31,266 bases of DNA, from the NCBI GenBank assembly GCA_964528035.1, contig CAZGQY010000027.1, forward strand, positions 1 to 31,266, read 5' to 3'. This DNA is from CAZGQY01 sp964528035. GTDB taxonomy: Bacteria; Pseudomonadota; Gammaproteobacteria; Methylococcales; UBA1147. The notes under the pieces are model-generated. The model saw nothing but the letters and a program-made list of their open reading frames with translations. It was not told the DNA's origin and ran no database searches. Made by a program: the position numbers and the translations under genes. Shown piece by piece: positions 1 to 9,319 of the stretch. How positions within the stretch are numbered: position 1 is the stretch's first letter; the number at the start of each line of letters is the position of its first letter.

Positions 1-2
1 CC

Positions 3-179
3 ACCACGAATGAAATCCTCGTGTCAAGAAGTTTAGAACCGTTTCGCCGTGATCAATACAGTCTCCAACATGACAAATTTTTGATTAATGGATATAATAC
101 CCTGCTTTTTTATTTGCTGCCCGCTCAAAAAGCAAGCGTCAAAAGAAGTGATTTTCGTATTGTTTATTCCTCCATCTAG
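3..179 (+). CDS. possible 3' end of an upstream gene (partial)
   Basis: An open frame enters from the left edge and runs 58 codons to a TAG at 177-179. The translation contains NEILVSRSLEPFRRDQY and LLFYLLPAQKASVKRSDF, which reads like real protein, but I recognise no family. The stop lies inside the palindrome at 165-190, and the promoter-like sequence at 70-98 would fall inside this frame. The frame may therefore be fortuitous. Extending the contig to the left would decide it. Confidence 0.3.
   Translation, partial: TTNEILVSRSLEPFRRDQYSLQHDKFLINGYNTLLFYLLPAQKASVKRSDFRIVYSSI
70..98 (+). promoter_or_regulatory. candidate sigma-70 promoter for gltBD
   Basis: ATGACA (70-75, five of six matches to the -35 consensus) is followed after 17 bases by a perfect TATAAT (93-98). 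Transcription would begin near 105 and give a leader of about 150 bases before the gltB ATG, carrying the palindrome at 165-190. The call is by consensus only, and an open frame (3-179) runs through it. Confidence 0.45.
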
Positions 180-190
180 ATGGAGGAATA
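165..190. promoter_or_regulatory. perfect 26-base palindrome in the gltB leader
   Basis: The arm TATTCCTCCATCT is followed immediately by its exact reverse complement, with no central spacer. It lies 68 bases before the gltB start and downstream of the promoter-like sequence. It could be a dimeric regulator's operator, an RNA hairpin with CTAG at its tip, or the end of the upstream transcript. No T-run follows, so a standard intrinsic terminator on the + strand is not supported. Confidence 0.5.
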
Positions 191-258
191 CCGATCAGTC
201 GTATTGGGGAATTTCTCCCTACATTAAAGAATTTGGCTAGAAACATTTGAGGTGTGCC

Positions 259-3200
259 ATGAGTTATAGCACTTTCCCTGAAAAACAAGGGTTATATGAC
301 CCGCGCAACGAACACGACGCGTGTGGTGTTGGATTTTTTGCGAATATCAAGGGACATAAAAGTCATTCAATTGTCAGTCGGGGCTTAGAGCTACTCAGAA
401 ACTTGACACACCGGGGTGCGGTTGGCGCGGATCCTCTCGCCGGAGATGGTGCTGGAATTATGATTCAAATTCCAGATGGCTTTTTTAGAGAAGAATGCTC
501 TAAAGCAAATCTGGAATTGCCAGCCCCAGGGCTATACGGGGTCGGAATGGTATTTCTACCTCCGCAAATTGAAACCAAATCCTTTTGTGAACAGGCGCTC
601 GTAAAAAGCATACAATCAGAAGGGCAAACTGTCCTCGGTTGGCGCGACGTACCCGTGAACAACAGTGCCCTGGGCGAAAGCGTCAAAGAAGTAGAACCTA
701 CAATCCGGCAAATATTTATCGGTCGAGGTATTAATTGCCCCGACCAGGATACATTTGAGCGCAAACTTTTTGTCATCCGAAAACAAGTGGAGCACACCGT
801 TAGAAAAGCCAAGCTACAAAATGGCCAGGCGTTCTATATCACATCGATGTCTTGTAGAACTTTACTTTACAAGGGCATGCTACTGGCAGACCAGGTAGGC
901 ATCTATTTTCCTGATCTAACTGATAACCGCATGGAATCGGCTTTAGCTCTGGTACATCAACGTTTCTCCACGAATACCTTTCCGACATGGGATCTTGCAC
1001 AACCTTTTCGCATGATTGCCCACAATGGCGAAATCAATACTGTTCGTGGCAATGTCAACTGGATGGCAGCAAGACGACAATCCATGTCATCCGAAGCATT
1101 GGGCAAGGATCTGGATAAACTCTGGCCATTGATTACCGAAGGCCAATCGGATACTGCATGTTTTGATAACGCTCTTGAACTCCTGGTGGCAGGTGGTTAT
1201 TCACTTGCCCACGCCATGATGTTATTGATACCGGAAGCATGGACCGGAAATCCACTCATGGATCACAAACGTCGGGCGTTTTACGAATATCATGCAGCCT
1301 TTATGGAGCCCTGGGATGGCCCTGCGGCAATAGCGTTCACCGACGGACGCCAAATTGGGGCAACACTGGATCGCAATGGTTTGCGTCCGGCACGCTATTT
1401 AATCACCGATGACGATCTTGTGGTAATGGCTTCTGAAATGGGCGTACTGGACATACCCGAAGAAAAAATCATTAAAAAATGGCGACTCCAGCCTGGAAAA
1501 ATGCTTCTCATTGATATGGATGAAGGTCGTATCATCAATGATGATGAATTAAAAACCAAACTCGCGTTGCGAGCACCCTACCAGGACTGGTTACATGGAT
1601 CTCAAATCAAACTGGAAGAATTACCGGATGAAATTGCCGCCATGGCTCCGGATGACGAAACTCTGTTAAATCGACAGCAAGCCTTCGGATTTACCCAGGA
1701 AGACATAAAATTCTTTCTTACTCCCATGGCAATTGGCTCTCAGGATCCAATCGGATCGATGGGCATAGATGCCTCTTTAGCGGTTCTGTCAAATCGTTCC
1801 AGGTTACTCTACGACTATTTCAAACAGGTATTTGCCCAGGTCACTAATCCTGCAATCGACCCAATACGGGAAGAACTGGTCATGTCACTCGTCTCCCTGA
1901 TTGGTCCAAGATCCAATCTGTTGGATATGGATGAAGGAGGCATTCACAAACGCCTTGAGGTTCGTCAACCAATCCTGACCAACGTCGACCTTGAAAAAGT
2001 CCGACGCATCGAAGCACGTAGTCATGGAGCATTTAAAACTAAAACCCTGTCTATTTGCTACCCCTCCGACAGCGGAACTGTGGGTATGGAACCCGCACTC
2101 AAAGCACTCTGCATCAGCGCCCAGGAAGCTGTCAAGGAAGGAAATAATATCCTTATTCTTTCAGATCGCTCTATGGATTCAGGCCGTGTGGCAATACCCG
2201 CATTACTGGCGACATCAGCAACCCATCATCACCTGATTAAAGAAGGGTTACGTACCGAAGCCGGGTTGGTTATAGAAACTGGCGAAGCCCGGGAAGTCCA
2301 TCATATTGCCGTTTTAGCAGGATTTGGCGCAGAGGCGATCAATCCCTATTTGGCCTTCGACACCCTGTCCAGCCTGCATGAAAACCTGCCTGAACCTATT
2401 TCAGAACAGGAAGCCCATCAACGCTATATTAAGGCCGTCAATAAGGGATTGCTCAAAGTCATGTCTAAAATGGGTATTTCTACTTACCAGTCCTATTGTG
2501 GCGCACAAATATTCGACGCAATTGGCTTGACACAATCCTTTCTCGACCAATATTTTTGTGGCACCTCGAGTACGACAGAAGGCTCGGGACTCTTTGAAAT
2601 AGCTGAAGAAACCATACAACGGCACCGTCAGGCATTCGGCAACGCACCATTGTACAAAAATGCTTTGGATGTCGGTGGAGAATATGCATTCAGACTGCGT
2701 GGCGAAGACCATATGTGGACACCTGAATCGATTTCCAAACTACAGCACGCTACTCGATCAAATAATCCAAAATTGTTCAGTGAATTTACTAAATTAGTTG
2801 ACGAACAAAATGAACGCTTGCTCACTCTCAGAGGATTAATGACTTTTGAATTCTCTGGTTCTTCGATTCCAATCGACGAGGTGGAACCAGCAGCGAGCAT
2901 CGTCAAACGATTTGCCACTGGCGCCATGTCGTTCGGTTCCATTTCTTACGAAGCGCATACAACCCTGGCAATCGCCATGAACAGAATCGGCGGAAAATCA
3001 AATACCGGTGAAGGTGGAGAGCTGGCAGAACGATACAAAACACTTGAAAATGGCGATTCGATGCGCTCTGCAATCAAGCAGGTAGCATCCGGGCGTTTTG
3101 GCGTAACTACAGAATATTTGGTCAACGCAGACGACCTTCAGATCAAAGTCGCTCAAGGTGCGAAACCGGGCGAAGGTGGCCAACTACCGGGACATAAAGT

Positions 3201-4881
3201 CGATCAGGTCATCGCCAAAGTACGCCATTCAACACCTGGGGTTGGATTAATTTCACCACCACCACATCATGACATTTACTCAATAGAAGACCTGGCACAG
3301 CTGATCCATGATTTAAAAAATGCAAACCCCAAAGCGCGCATCAGTGTCAAGCTTGTTTCAGAGGTTGGCGTGGGAACCGTTGCAGCTGGAGTCTCAAAAG
3401 CACACGCTGATCATGTAACCATTTCCGGCTACGATGGCGGAACCGGTGCCAGCCCTATTACCTCGATTAAACACGCTGGCCTACCTTGGGAAATTGGTTT
3501 AGCCGAAACCCATCAAACGCTGATTCTAAATAAACTGCGTGGACGCATAGCAGTACAAACTGATGGCGGCCTTCGCAGTGGACGTGACGTTATTATTGCC
3601 GCCTTACTTGGCGCAGATGAATTTGGTTTCGCAACCGCGCCGTTAATTGTAGAAGGCTGCCTTATGATGAGGAAGTGTCATCTGAATACCTGTCCGGTGG
3701 GTGTTGCCACCCAGGACCCGGAATTGCGCAAGCGTTTCACCGGACAACCTGAACATGTCGTCAATTATTTTTTCTTTGTAGCAGAAGAAGTCCGCCAGTT
3801 AATGGCCAAACTGGGGTATCGACGCTTCGATGAAATGATAGGTCAAACGCAACGCCTGGACATGCGTAAAGCCATCTCGCATTGGAAAGCGAAAGGAATT
3901 GATTTATCACGTATTTTGTATAAGCCTCCCGTGGCCCCTGATGTAGCCTTATTTAACTGCGAGAAGCAGGAACATGGCCTTGACAAAGCTCTGGATCAAA
4001 AAATGATCGAGCTGTCCCGTGCAGCACTGGAAGAAGGTAAACCCGTAAAAATCGACACACTTATACGCAACACAAATCGTACATTTGGGGCAATGTTATC
4101 GGGTGAAGTGGCAAAGCGGTATGGCCACAAAGGACTTCCCGAAGACACTATTAGTATTACCGCCAAAGGAACCGCAGGGCAAAGCTTCGGTGCATTCCTA
4201 TCAGCCGGTGTCAGCATCGAATTACAGGGTGAAGGCAACGATTATGTTGGCAAAGGGCTAAGTGGTGGACGACTGGTCATATATCCACCCAAAAATTCAC
4301 CAATTAAAGCCGAAGACAACATCATTGTCGGAAATACCGTTCTCTATGGTGCAATCAGTGGTCAATGCTATTTCAATGGAGTTGCGGGAGAACGTTTTGG
4401 AGTACGAAATTCGGGAGCCATCGCGGTCGTCGAAGGTTTGGGTGACCATGGCTGTGAATATATGACGGGTGGCATCATTGTGGTTCTTGGAGAAACGGGT
4501 CGTAACTTTGCCGCAGGAATGAGTGGGGGAATAGCCTACGTACTCAATAAAGATGGAGACTTCGAGCGAAGATGTAACCTGGCCATGGTAGAACTGGAAC
4601 CCATTACCGAACACAAATCTTCATTGAACCGCGACGAAACTCCATCAATGCATGAAGACTTCGATTTGATGCGAGATATGATGTATAACGATGAACAACG
4701 TCTTAGAAAACTGATCGAAAAACACCAGCACTATACTGGTAGCCAGACGGCACAGAACATTCTCGATCACTGGGATCAATTCCTGCCTAAATTTGTAAAG
4801 GTCATGCCTGTTGATTACAAACAGGCTCTACTACAAATGCAAGGAACCCCGGAGCAACCAGGCACACAGAAAATCGCCTGA
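259..4881 (+). CDS. gltB: glutamate synthase (NADPH), large (alpha) subunit
   Basis: This subunit hydrolyses glutamine and uses the ammonia to convert 2-oxoglutarate to glutamate, in a complex with GltD in the cytoplasm. The 1540-residue length fits proteobacterial GltB. The ATG at 259 is chosen over an in-frame TTG at 247 because GAGGTG lies directly in front of it. Near the N terminus, HDACGVGF supplies Cys22, the expected glutaminase nucleophile exposed after propeptide removal. The class-II amidotransferase domain comes first, then a central domain, the FMN synthase domain, and a C-terminal GXGXG beta-helix domain. The 3Fe-4S cysteines are C1134, C1140 and C1145 (CLMMRKCHLNTC). gltD follows after 26 bases, so the two form an operon. 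The gene appears intact. Confidence 0.97.
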   Translation: MSYSTFPEKQGLYDPRNEHDACGVGFFANIKGHKSHSIVSRGLELLRNLTHRGAVGADPLAGDGAGIMIQIPDGFFREECSKANLELPAPGLYGVGMVFLPPQIETKSFCEQALVKSIQSEGQTVLGWRDVPVNNSALGESVKEVEPTIRQIFIGRGINCPDQDTFERKLFVIRKQVEHTVRKAKLQNGQAFYITSMSCRTLLYKGMLLADQVGIYFPDLTDNRMESALALVHQRFSTNTFPTWDLAQPFRMIAHNGEINTVRGNVNWMAARRQSMSSEALGKDLDKLWPLITEGQSDTACFDNALELLVAGGYSLAHAMMLLIPEAWTGNPLMDHKRRAFYEYHAAFMEPWDGPAAIAFTDGRQIGATLDRNGLRPARYLITDDDLVVMASEMGVLDIPEEKIIKKWRLQPGKMLLIDMDEGRIINDDELKTKLALRAPYQDWLHGSQIKLEELPDEIAAMAPDDETLLNRQQAFGFTQEDIKFFLTPMAIGSQDPIGSMGIDASLAVLSNRSRLLYDYFKQVFAQVTNPAIDPIREELVMSLVSLIGPRSNLLDMDEGGIHKRLEVRQPILTNVDLEKVRRIEARSHGAFKTKTLSICYPSDSGTVGMEPALKALCISAQEAVKEGNNILILSDRSMDSGRVAIPALLATSATHHHLIKEGLRTEAGLVIETGEAREVHHIAVLAGFGAEAINPYLAFDTLSSLHENLPEPISEQEAHQRYIKAVNKGLLKVMSKMGISTYQSYCGAQIFDAIGLTQSFLDQYFCGTSSTTEGSGLFEIAEETIQRHRQAFGNAPLYKNALDVGGEYAFRLRGEDHMWTPESISKLQHATRSNNPKLFSEFTKLVDEQNERLLTLRGLMTFEFSGSSIPIDEVEPAASIVKRFATGAMSFGSISYEAHTTLAIAMNRIGGKSNTGEGGELAERYKTLENGDSMRSAIKQVASGRFGVTTEYLVNADDLQIKVAQGAKPGEGGQLPGHKVDQVIAKVRHSTPGVGLISPPPHHDIYSIEDLAQLIHDLKNANPKARISVKLVSEVGVGTVAAGVSKAHADHVTISGYDGGTGASPITSIKHAGLPWEIGLAETHQTLILNKLRGRIAVQTDGGLRSGRDVIIAALLGADEFGFATAPLIVEGCLMMRKCHLNTCPVGVATQDPELRKRFTGQPEHVVNYFFFVAEEVRQLMAKLGYRRFDEMIGQTQRLDMRKAISHWKAKGIDLSRILYKPPVAPDVALFNCEKQEHGLDKALDQKMIELSRAALEEGKPVKIDTLIRNTNRTFGAMLSGEVAKRYGHKGLPEDTISITAKGTAGQSFGAFLSAGVSIELQGEGNDYVGKGLSGGRLVIYPPKNSPIKAEDNIIVGNTVLYGAISGQCYFNGVAGERFGVRNSGAIAVVEGLGDHGCEYMTGGIIVVLGETGRNFAAGMSGGIAYVLNKDGDFERRCNLAMVELEPITEHKSSLNRDETPSMHEDFDLMRDMMYNDEQRLRKLIEKHQHYTGSQTAQNILDHWDQFLPKFVKVMPVDYKQALLQMQGTPEQPGTQKIA

Positions 4882-4907
4882 TTAAGTATTATCAGAGGAA
4901 ATAAAGA

Positions 4908-6350
4908 ATGGGCAAACCCACAGGTTTTATTGAAATCCCCCGCCAGGATCGTAGCTATACGCCGACGGCTGATCGAATTCAACACTTTCATGAATTCTTC
5001 GTTCCGCTCGCTGATGCAGAACTTAGCAGGCAAGGTGCTCGGTGTATGGACTGTGGCATTCCCTACTGCCATCAGGGCTGCCCGGTCAACAATATTATTC
5101 CTGACTGGAACGACCTGGTATACGAAGGTGACTGGAAACAGGCACTTGAAGTACTACACAGCACCAATAATTTCCCTGAATTTACCGGTCGTATTTGCCC
5201 GGCGCCCTGTGAAGCTGCCTGTACTTTGAATCTTTTCGAAGAACCTGTGACAATCAAATCAATAGAGTGTTCTATCATCGATAAAGCATGGCAGGAGGGT
5301 TGGATAGAACCCCAGGTACCACCGCATCGTACTGGCAAGACTGTCGTAATTGTCGGCTCAGGTCCCGCCGGGCTTGCCAGCGCCCAACAGCTGGCTAGAG
5401 CTGGACACGAAGTCACTGTACTGGAAAAATCTGACCGTATTGGTGGCTTGATGCGCTACGGTATTCCAGATTTTAAGATGGATAAATACCATATAGACCG
5501 GCGTGTCGGACAAATGCAGGCAGAAGGTGTGGTGTTTCGTCCCAATAACCACGTAGGCAAAGATTTTCCAGCCAGCCAATTGGTTGACGAATTCGATGCA
5601 GTAATATTAACCGGTGGCTCGGAACACCCTAGAAACCTGGAAGTACCAGGCCGAGAATTAAGCGGTGTACATTTTGCGATGGAATTTCTTCCGCAACAAA
5701 ACAAACGAGTGGCGGGCAGCAATATCGCCGATGATTTGAATATAAGCGCGGAAGGCAAGCATGTCATTGTTATCGGTGGCGGCGACACCGGTTCTGATTG
5801 TATCGGAACCTCAATCCGTCAAGGTGCACTATCGGTTACCCAACTGGAAATATTGCCAAAACCCCCCGAAAAAGAAAATAAAGAACTGACCTGGCCTAAC
5901 TGGCCCAATAAGCTGCGAACCTCTTCGTCGCAAGAGGAAGGTTGCACACGAGATTGGAGTGTAACCACAAAATCTCTTGAAGGAAATAACGACGGCCAGG
6001 TCATTCAGATTAATTGCGCACGCGTAGAATGGACGCAGACCGACGGCAATTGGAACATGAGTGAAGTATCTGGCGGCAAATTTTCACTTAAAGCTGATCT
6101 GGTTCTACTGGCGATGGGCTTTGTGCATCCGGTACAGGAAGGCATGTTAGAGCAACTTGGTGTCGATCTGGATGGCCGGGGAAATGTAAAAGCTGATACC
6201 GAAAAATATCAAACAAGCATTGATAAAGTCTTTACAGCAGGTGATATGCGCCGCGGCCAATCACTGGTTGTCTGGGCAATCCGCGAAGGACGACAAGCAG
6301 CCCGCTCGGTGGATAAATTCCTGATGGGGTATTCGGAATTACCTCGCTAG
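4908..6350 (+). CDS. gltD: glutamate synthase, small (beta) subunit
   Basis: The FAD- and NADPH-binding partner of GltB: it takes electrons from NADPH and passes them through Fe-S clusters to the FMN of the large subunit. It has 480 residues. N-terminal cysteines C46, C49, C54, C58 (CMDCGIPYCHQGC) and C97, C101, C105 (CPAPCEAAC) fit two 4Fe-4S clusters. The FAD motif VGSGPAG is at about 149-155 and the NADPH motif GGGDTG at 290-295. The conserved AGDMRRGQSLVVWAI is near the C terminus. AGAGGAA precedes the ATG. It is co-oriented with gltB at 26 bases and converges on the methyltransferase gene, with 22 bases between the stops and no clear terminator. Confidence 0.97.
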   Translation: MGKPTGFIEIPRQDRSYTPTADRIQHFHEFFVPLADAELSRQGARCMDCGIPYCHQGCPVNNIIPDWNDLVYEGDWKQALEVLHSTNNFPEFTGRICPAPCEAACTLNLFEEPVTIKSIECSIIDKAWQEGWIEPQVPPHRTGKTVVIVGSGPAGLASAQQLARAGHEVTVLEKSDRIGGLMRYGIPDFKMDKYHIDRRVGQMQAEGVVFRPNNHVGKDFPASQLVDEFDAVILTGGSEHPRNLEVPGRELSGVHFAMEFLPQQNKRVAGSNIADDLNISAEGKHVIVIGGGDTGSDCIGTSIRQGALSVTQLEILPKPPEKENKELTWPNWPNKLRTSSSQEEGCTRDWSVTTKSLEGNNDGQVIQINCARVEWTQTDGNWNMSEVSGGKFSLKADLVLLAMGFVHPVQEGMLEQLGVDLDGRGNVKADTEKYQTSIDKVFTAGDMRRGQSLVVWAIREGRQAARSVDKFLMGYSELPR

Positions 6351-6372
6351 GGTCAGACAGTCTTCCAGGTTC

Positions 6373-7464
6373 TTATTTATCGGAGAGATTAGCATACACA
6401 ACATAGTGAGGTGAAAAAACCAGGCCATGTTTTCCCGAGAGATAAATCAACCAATTCAAAACAAATTGTATCGCTTTTTTAACCGGCTGACTGGAATATG
6501 ACCAGTATCCTTTTAGAATTGCGGCATCAAAACCCTCTTCATTGAGAATAGCCGACAGTCTGTTTGTGGGCATCAAATGTTCTGCCCAGTTACCCGTTAA
6601 CGGATCACAGGTATTGGTGGGATGATCTGGAATATAGTCTATTTTTCCTGTGGTCTTATACTGATTCACGCATTTTTTGATATCTTCTGTCATTAATCCG
6701 CGAGTCGCTTTAGACAGTGTATCAACAACCCATTCATCCATATCTTCATCATATAATTGGATTATTTCCTTCCTTAACGCCAAAAAACTTCTAAGGGTAT
6801 CGCGCTCCTTCGCCCCGGAAATTTTTTGTCGATCCAGGTATTCGCATGTCTTATGAAATTTTTCGATATTCCTACGAGTTACCGGATTATGAATATTAGC
6901 CCCTGAGCCGAAAACCAACCGCAAATCACCTTCAGAGCAATGCCTGATAGCCCTCAAATAGCCCTCTATATCGTAGATATGTTCGATAACATCGTAAGAT
7001 ACAACCCCGTTAACACTAAGTAATTTCTTACTCGTATACTGTGTCACATCGTCGACACCTCCGCAGACAACATGGTTCAGCCTCAAATCTAAGGCTCTGG
7101 CAATCACTTCGACATCGTGGCAAGAAATATCGTAAATGTCGTTGTAGATCACGCACCCAACGCCCAACTCCTTAGCCAATAATGACAAAAACCCATAACC
7201 TCCGCCATAGTCAACCAGAACAAAATCCTTCAATCCAATATCCTGCTTATCCAACATAACCGCCAACAGATAAGTATACAGTTGAAAGGTTTCCGATAGC
7301 CTGGCAAGCTTATGATTAAAATAGTGCTTGTTATAATCAGATATATCCAAATTCTCCAAATCCAGGCCTTTGAGCTTCAGATGTAACCGACCGGCAGCCT
7401 GCTCAACAGCCAAAATAAGCTCAGGATCTGCAGGCAAAAATGTCGAATCGTATCGGTATCTCAT
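6373..7464 (-). CDS. class I SAM-dependent methyltransferase, substrate unknown
   Basis: Glycine-rich motif I, VDYGGGYGF (about 84-92), is followed by an acidic motif (YNDIYD, about 107-112) and VVSYDVIEHIYDIEGYL, the typical post-I and motif-IV arrangement of a Rossmann methyltransferase. A cytoplasmic methyl transfer from SAM is inferred; the acceptor cannot be read. The C-terminal half (FHKTCEYLDR, DHPTNTCDPLTGNW) is unlike common small-molecule methyltransferases I know. An upstream TTG (7518) would give 381 residues. I prefer the ATG at 7464 (363 residues) because AAGGA lies five to six bases ahead of it. It stands alone, convergent with gltD. Confidence 0.75.
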   Translation of the reverse strand: MRYRYDSTFLPADPELILAVEQAAGRLHLKLKGLDLENLDISDYNKHYFNHKLARLSETFQLYTYLLAVMLDKQDIGLKDFVLVDYGGGYGFLSLLAKELGVGCVIYNDIYDISCHDVEVIARALDLRLNHVVCGGVDDVTQYTSKKLLSVNGVVSYDVIEHIYDIEGYLRAIRHCSEGDLRLVFGSGANIHNPVTRRNIEKFHKTCEYLDRQKISGAKERDTLRSFLALRKEIIQLYDEDMDEWVVDTLSKATRGLMTEDIKKCVNQYKTTGKIDYIPDHPTNTCDPLTGNWAEHLMPTNRLSAILNEEGFDAAILKGYWSYSSQPVKKAIQFVLNWLIYLSGKHGLVFSPHYVVYANLSDK

Positions 7465-7842
7465 ATATGTCCTTGTTTCCTGCTTCGTGGTATTGGCCTC
7501 GTCAAAGAGGCTATCCAAGAATAGAGAGCCTACGGAAAAGTGGATTTTGGCCCATTTTTACGAATACCATTGTTAAATAGATCCACGATTCGCCTCACTT
7601 ATTCGAAATAATTTGCCTCAAAACCACTTCCCCGGCAACGACTTCTAATTTGCGACAGCCTCCTAACGAAATTTTATTAACGAAATTATAGGACTATTGC
7701 CAAACGTTAATATCATACTGCTTGAAATCAATATATCGTTATCTACAAAAGATAGCAGTATGACCAGGAGACAATATCGAGACAGGTTGGCATCTCACTC
7801 CAGCTCTTCACTATCCCATCATATTCAAAAAATATTGATTCT
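7465..7842. other. intergenic region upstream of the methyltransferase gene
   Basis: There is no convincing gene. It holds a 10-base direct repeat, TAACGAAATT, at 7664-7673 and 7678-7687 (14-base period). It also holds a perfect 10-base inverted repeat, TCATACTGCT at 7713-7722 with AGCAGTATGA at 7754-7763. Either could be a regulatory site for the leftward methyltransferase gene or an end for the leftward oxidase transcript. Confidence 0.5.
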
Positions 7843-9318
7843 TTACTCCACCTGCAATACGCTCATCATCCCTGCTTCTGCATGTTCAAGAATATGGCAG
7901 TGAGTCGCCCAATTACCCTTATCCAATGGCACCAGGCCAATATCAACCGATTCATTCCCCTCAATCAACACTGTATCCCGCCAAAACCGCTCATCGACTG
8001 ACTGACCATTACGCGCAATCAATTTAAAAAACTGTCCATGCAGATGCATGGGATGCAGGCGTGAAGATAAATTGCTAAAGCGCAGGCGATAGAATCGATT
8101 AGTTTTCAGAGTGACCACATTCCTCTCGGGCCAGGCTTGGCCGTCAATTGTCCAAACAATTCCATAGTGGCCACCTCGTTCTGCGTCCAGGACAAAATTA
8201 TGAAAAACGGGCATTTCCAGAACCTGATTCCAGTTTGGAAAATGCTTTGCACTCGGAGCATCAAAATGTGGTGTTTTTATCGCTTCAGTGGGCTCCACAC
8301 GAACGGATGCCAGAACTTCCGGTTTGCGTGAAAAACGATCCACCACATCAAGTACTGCTCCCTTTGAATTCGCTGGAACAATGAAATCAACATCAATTCG
8401 ATTACCTGGAGCCAAAATAAACCGATCCAGAGGAAAGGCAGATTCTGTCAACATGCCATCCACTGCGATGACTGTTGCTCTAACAGTGCTAATTTCCGGC
8501 GCAAATACCCTGGCGTTGGCAACATTAACCATTCGAATTCGTATTCTTTCTCCTGGTTTTGCTGAATAGCCGGGCCGGTGCTGACCGTTTACTGTTAAAT
8601 AATTACCCCATCGCCCATCGTGCGCCAAATCATGACGAGTAACAAATGTATCCACAATTGTGCGGTTATTATCGATCAGCCAATCATCAAGAATCCAGAC
8701 CCACTCCCGGGAATATTCAGGCTCGCCCGGATCTTCCACCACCACCACACCATAAAGACCACGCTCGACCTGTTCGGCGGAACGCACATGAGGATGATAC
8801 CAGAAGGTTCCAGCATCTTTCGGGGTGAACCGATAGGTAAATTCAGAACCACTTTTTATGCTTGCCTGGGTCAATGATGGAACCCCATCCATTGCATTAG
8901 GAACACGGATCCCATGCCAATGAATACTGGTAGGCTCAGCCAGTTTATTGATAAGTCTTACTTGTAAAGTTTCACCCAGTTTTATTCTCAGCGTTGGCCC
9001 TGGAATCTGATCATTGTATGACCATGTACCCGCTTGATAAGGGGGTACAAGCCCCCAGCCTGACTCAGCAGCAATCAATTCAAACTCCCGAACTCTTCCA
9101 TTCGACTGAATTGATTTAGGAAAGGCTCCTTCGAATTCATCTACAACCGACTTTAAACCTGTCGTTGACTCTGCCGCGGAAACCGCAACGGGCCCAAGCA
9201 GGAAAACACCCAGCATAGTAAACATACAACTCTGCAATAAATCCAGAATAAAGTTTCTGAGTAACATTTTATCCATAGGAGGCCATCCGAGAGTAGAGAG
9301 CTTCCGGGCGCCATTCAT
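7843..9318 (-). CDS. exported multicopper oxidase (three-cupredoxin, laccase/CumA-like)
   Basis: Multicopper oxidases couple one-electron oxidation of phenols or metal ions to reduction of O2 to water. All four copper-binding blocks are present: HWHG (133-136), WYHPH (H175, H177), HPMHLHG (H422, H425, H427) and HCHILEHAEAGM (H473, C474, H475, H479, M484 as the axial ligand). A hydrophobic stretch at about 31-48, ending VAVSA, looks like a signal peptide, preceded by an unusually long N-terminal extension. The ATG at 9318 is preferred to a GTG at 9327: it starts one base after the tsaB stop, with AAGGTG upstream. The true substrate cannot be read. Its place at the end of a helicase-tsaB operon is unexpected. 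Confidence 0.9.
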   Translation of the reverse strand: MNGARKLSTLGWPPMDKMLLRNFILDLLQSCMFTMLGVFLLGPVAVSAAESTTGLKSVVDEFEGAFPKSIQSNGRVREFELIAAESGWGLVPPYQAGTWSYNDQIPGPTLRIKLGETLQVRLINKLAEPTSIHWHGIRVPNAMDGVPSLTQASIKSGSEFTYRFTPKDAGTFWYHPHVRSAEQVERGLYGVVVVEDPGEPEYSREWVWILDDWLIDNNRTIVDTFVTRHDLAHDGRWGNYLTVNGQHRPGYSAKPGERIRIRMVNVANARVFAPEISTVRATVIAVDGMLTESAFPLDRFILAPGNRIDVDFIVPANSKGAVLDVVDRFSRKPEVLASVRVEPTEAIKTPHFDAPSAKHFPNWNQVLEMPVFHNFVLDAERGGHYGIVWTIDGQAWPERNVVTLKTNRFYRLRFSNLSSRLHPMHLHGQFFKLIARNGQSVDERFWRDTVLIEGNESVDIGLVPLDKGNWATHCHILEHAEAGMMSVLQVE

Positions 9319-9319
9319 T

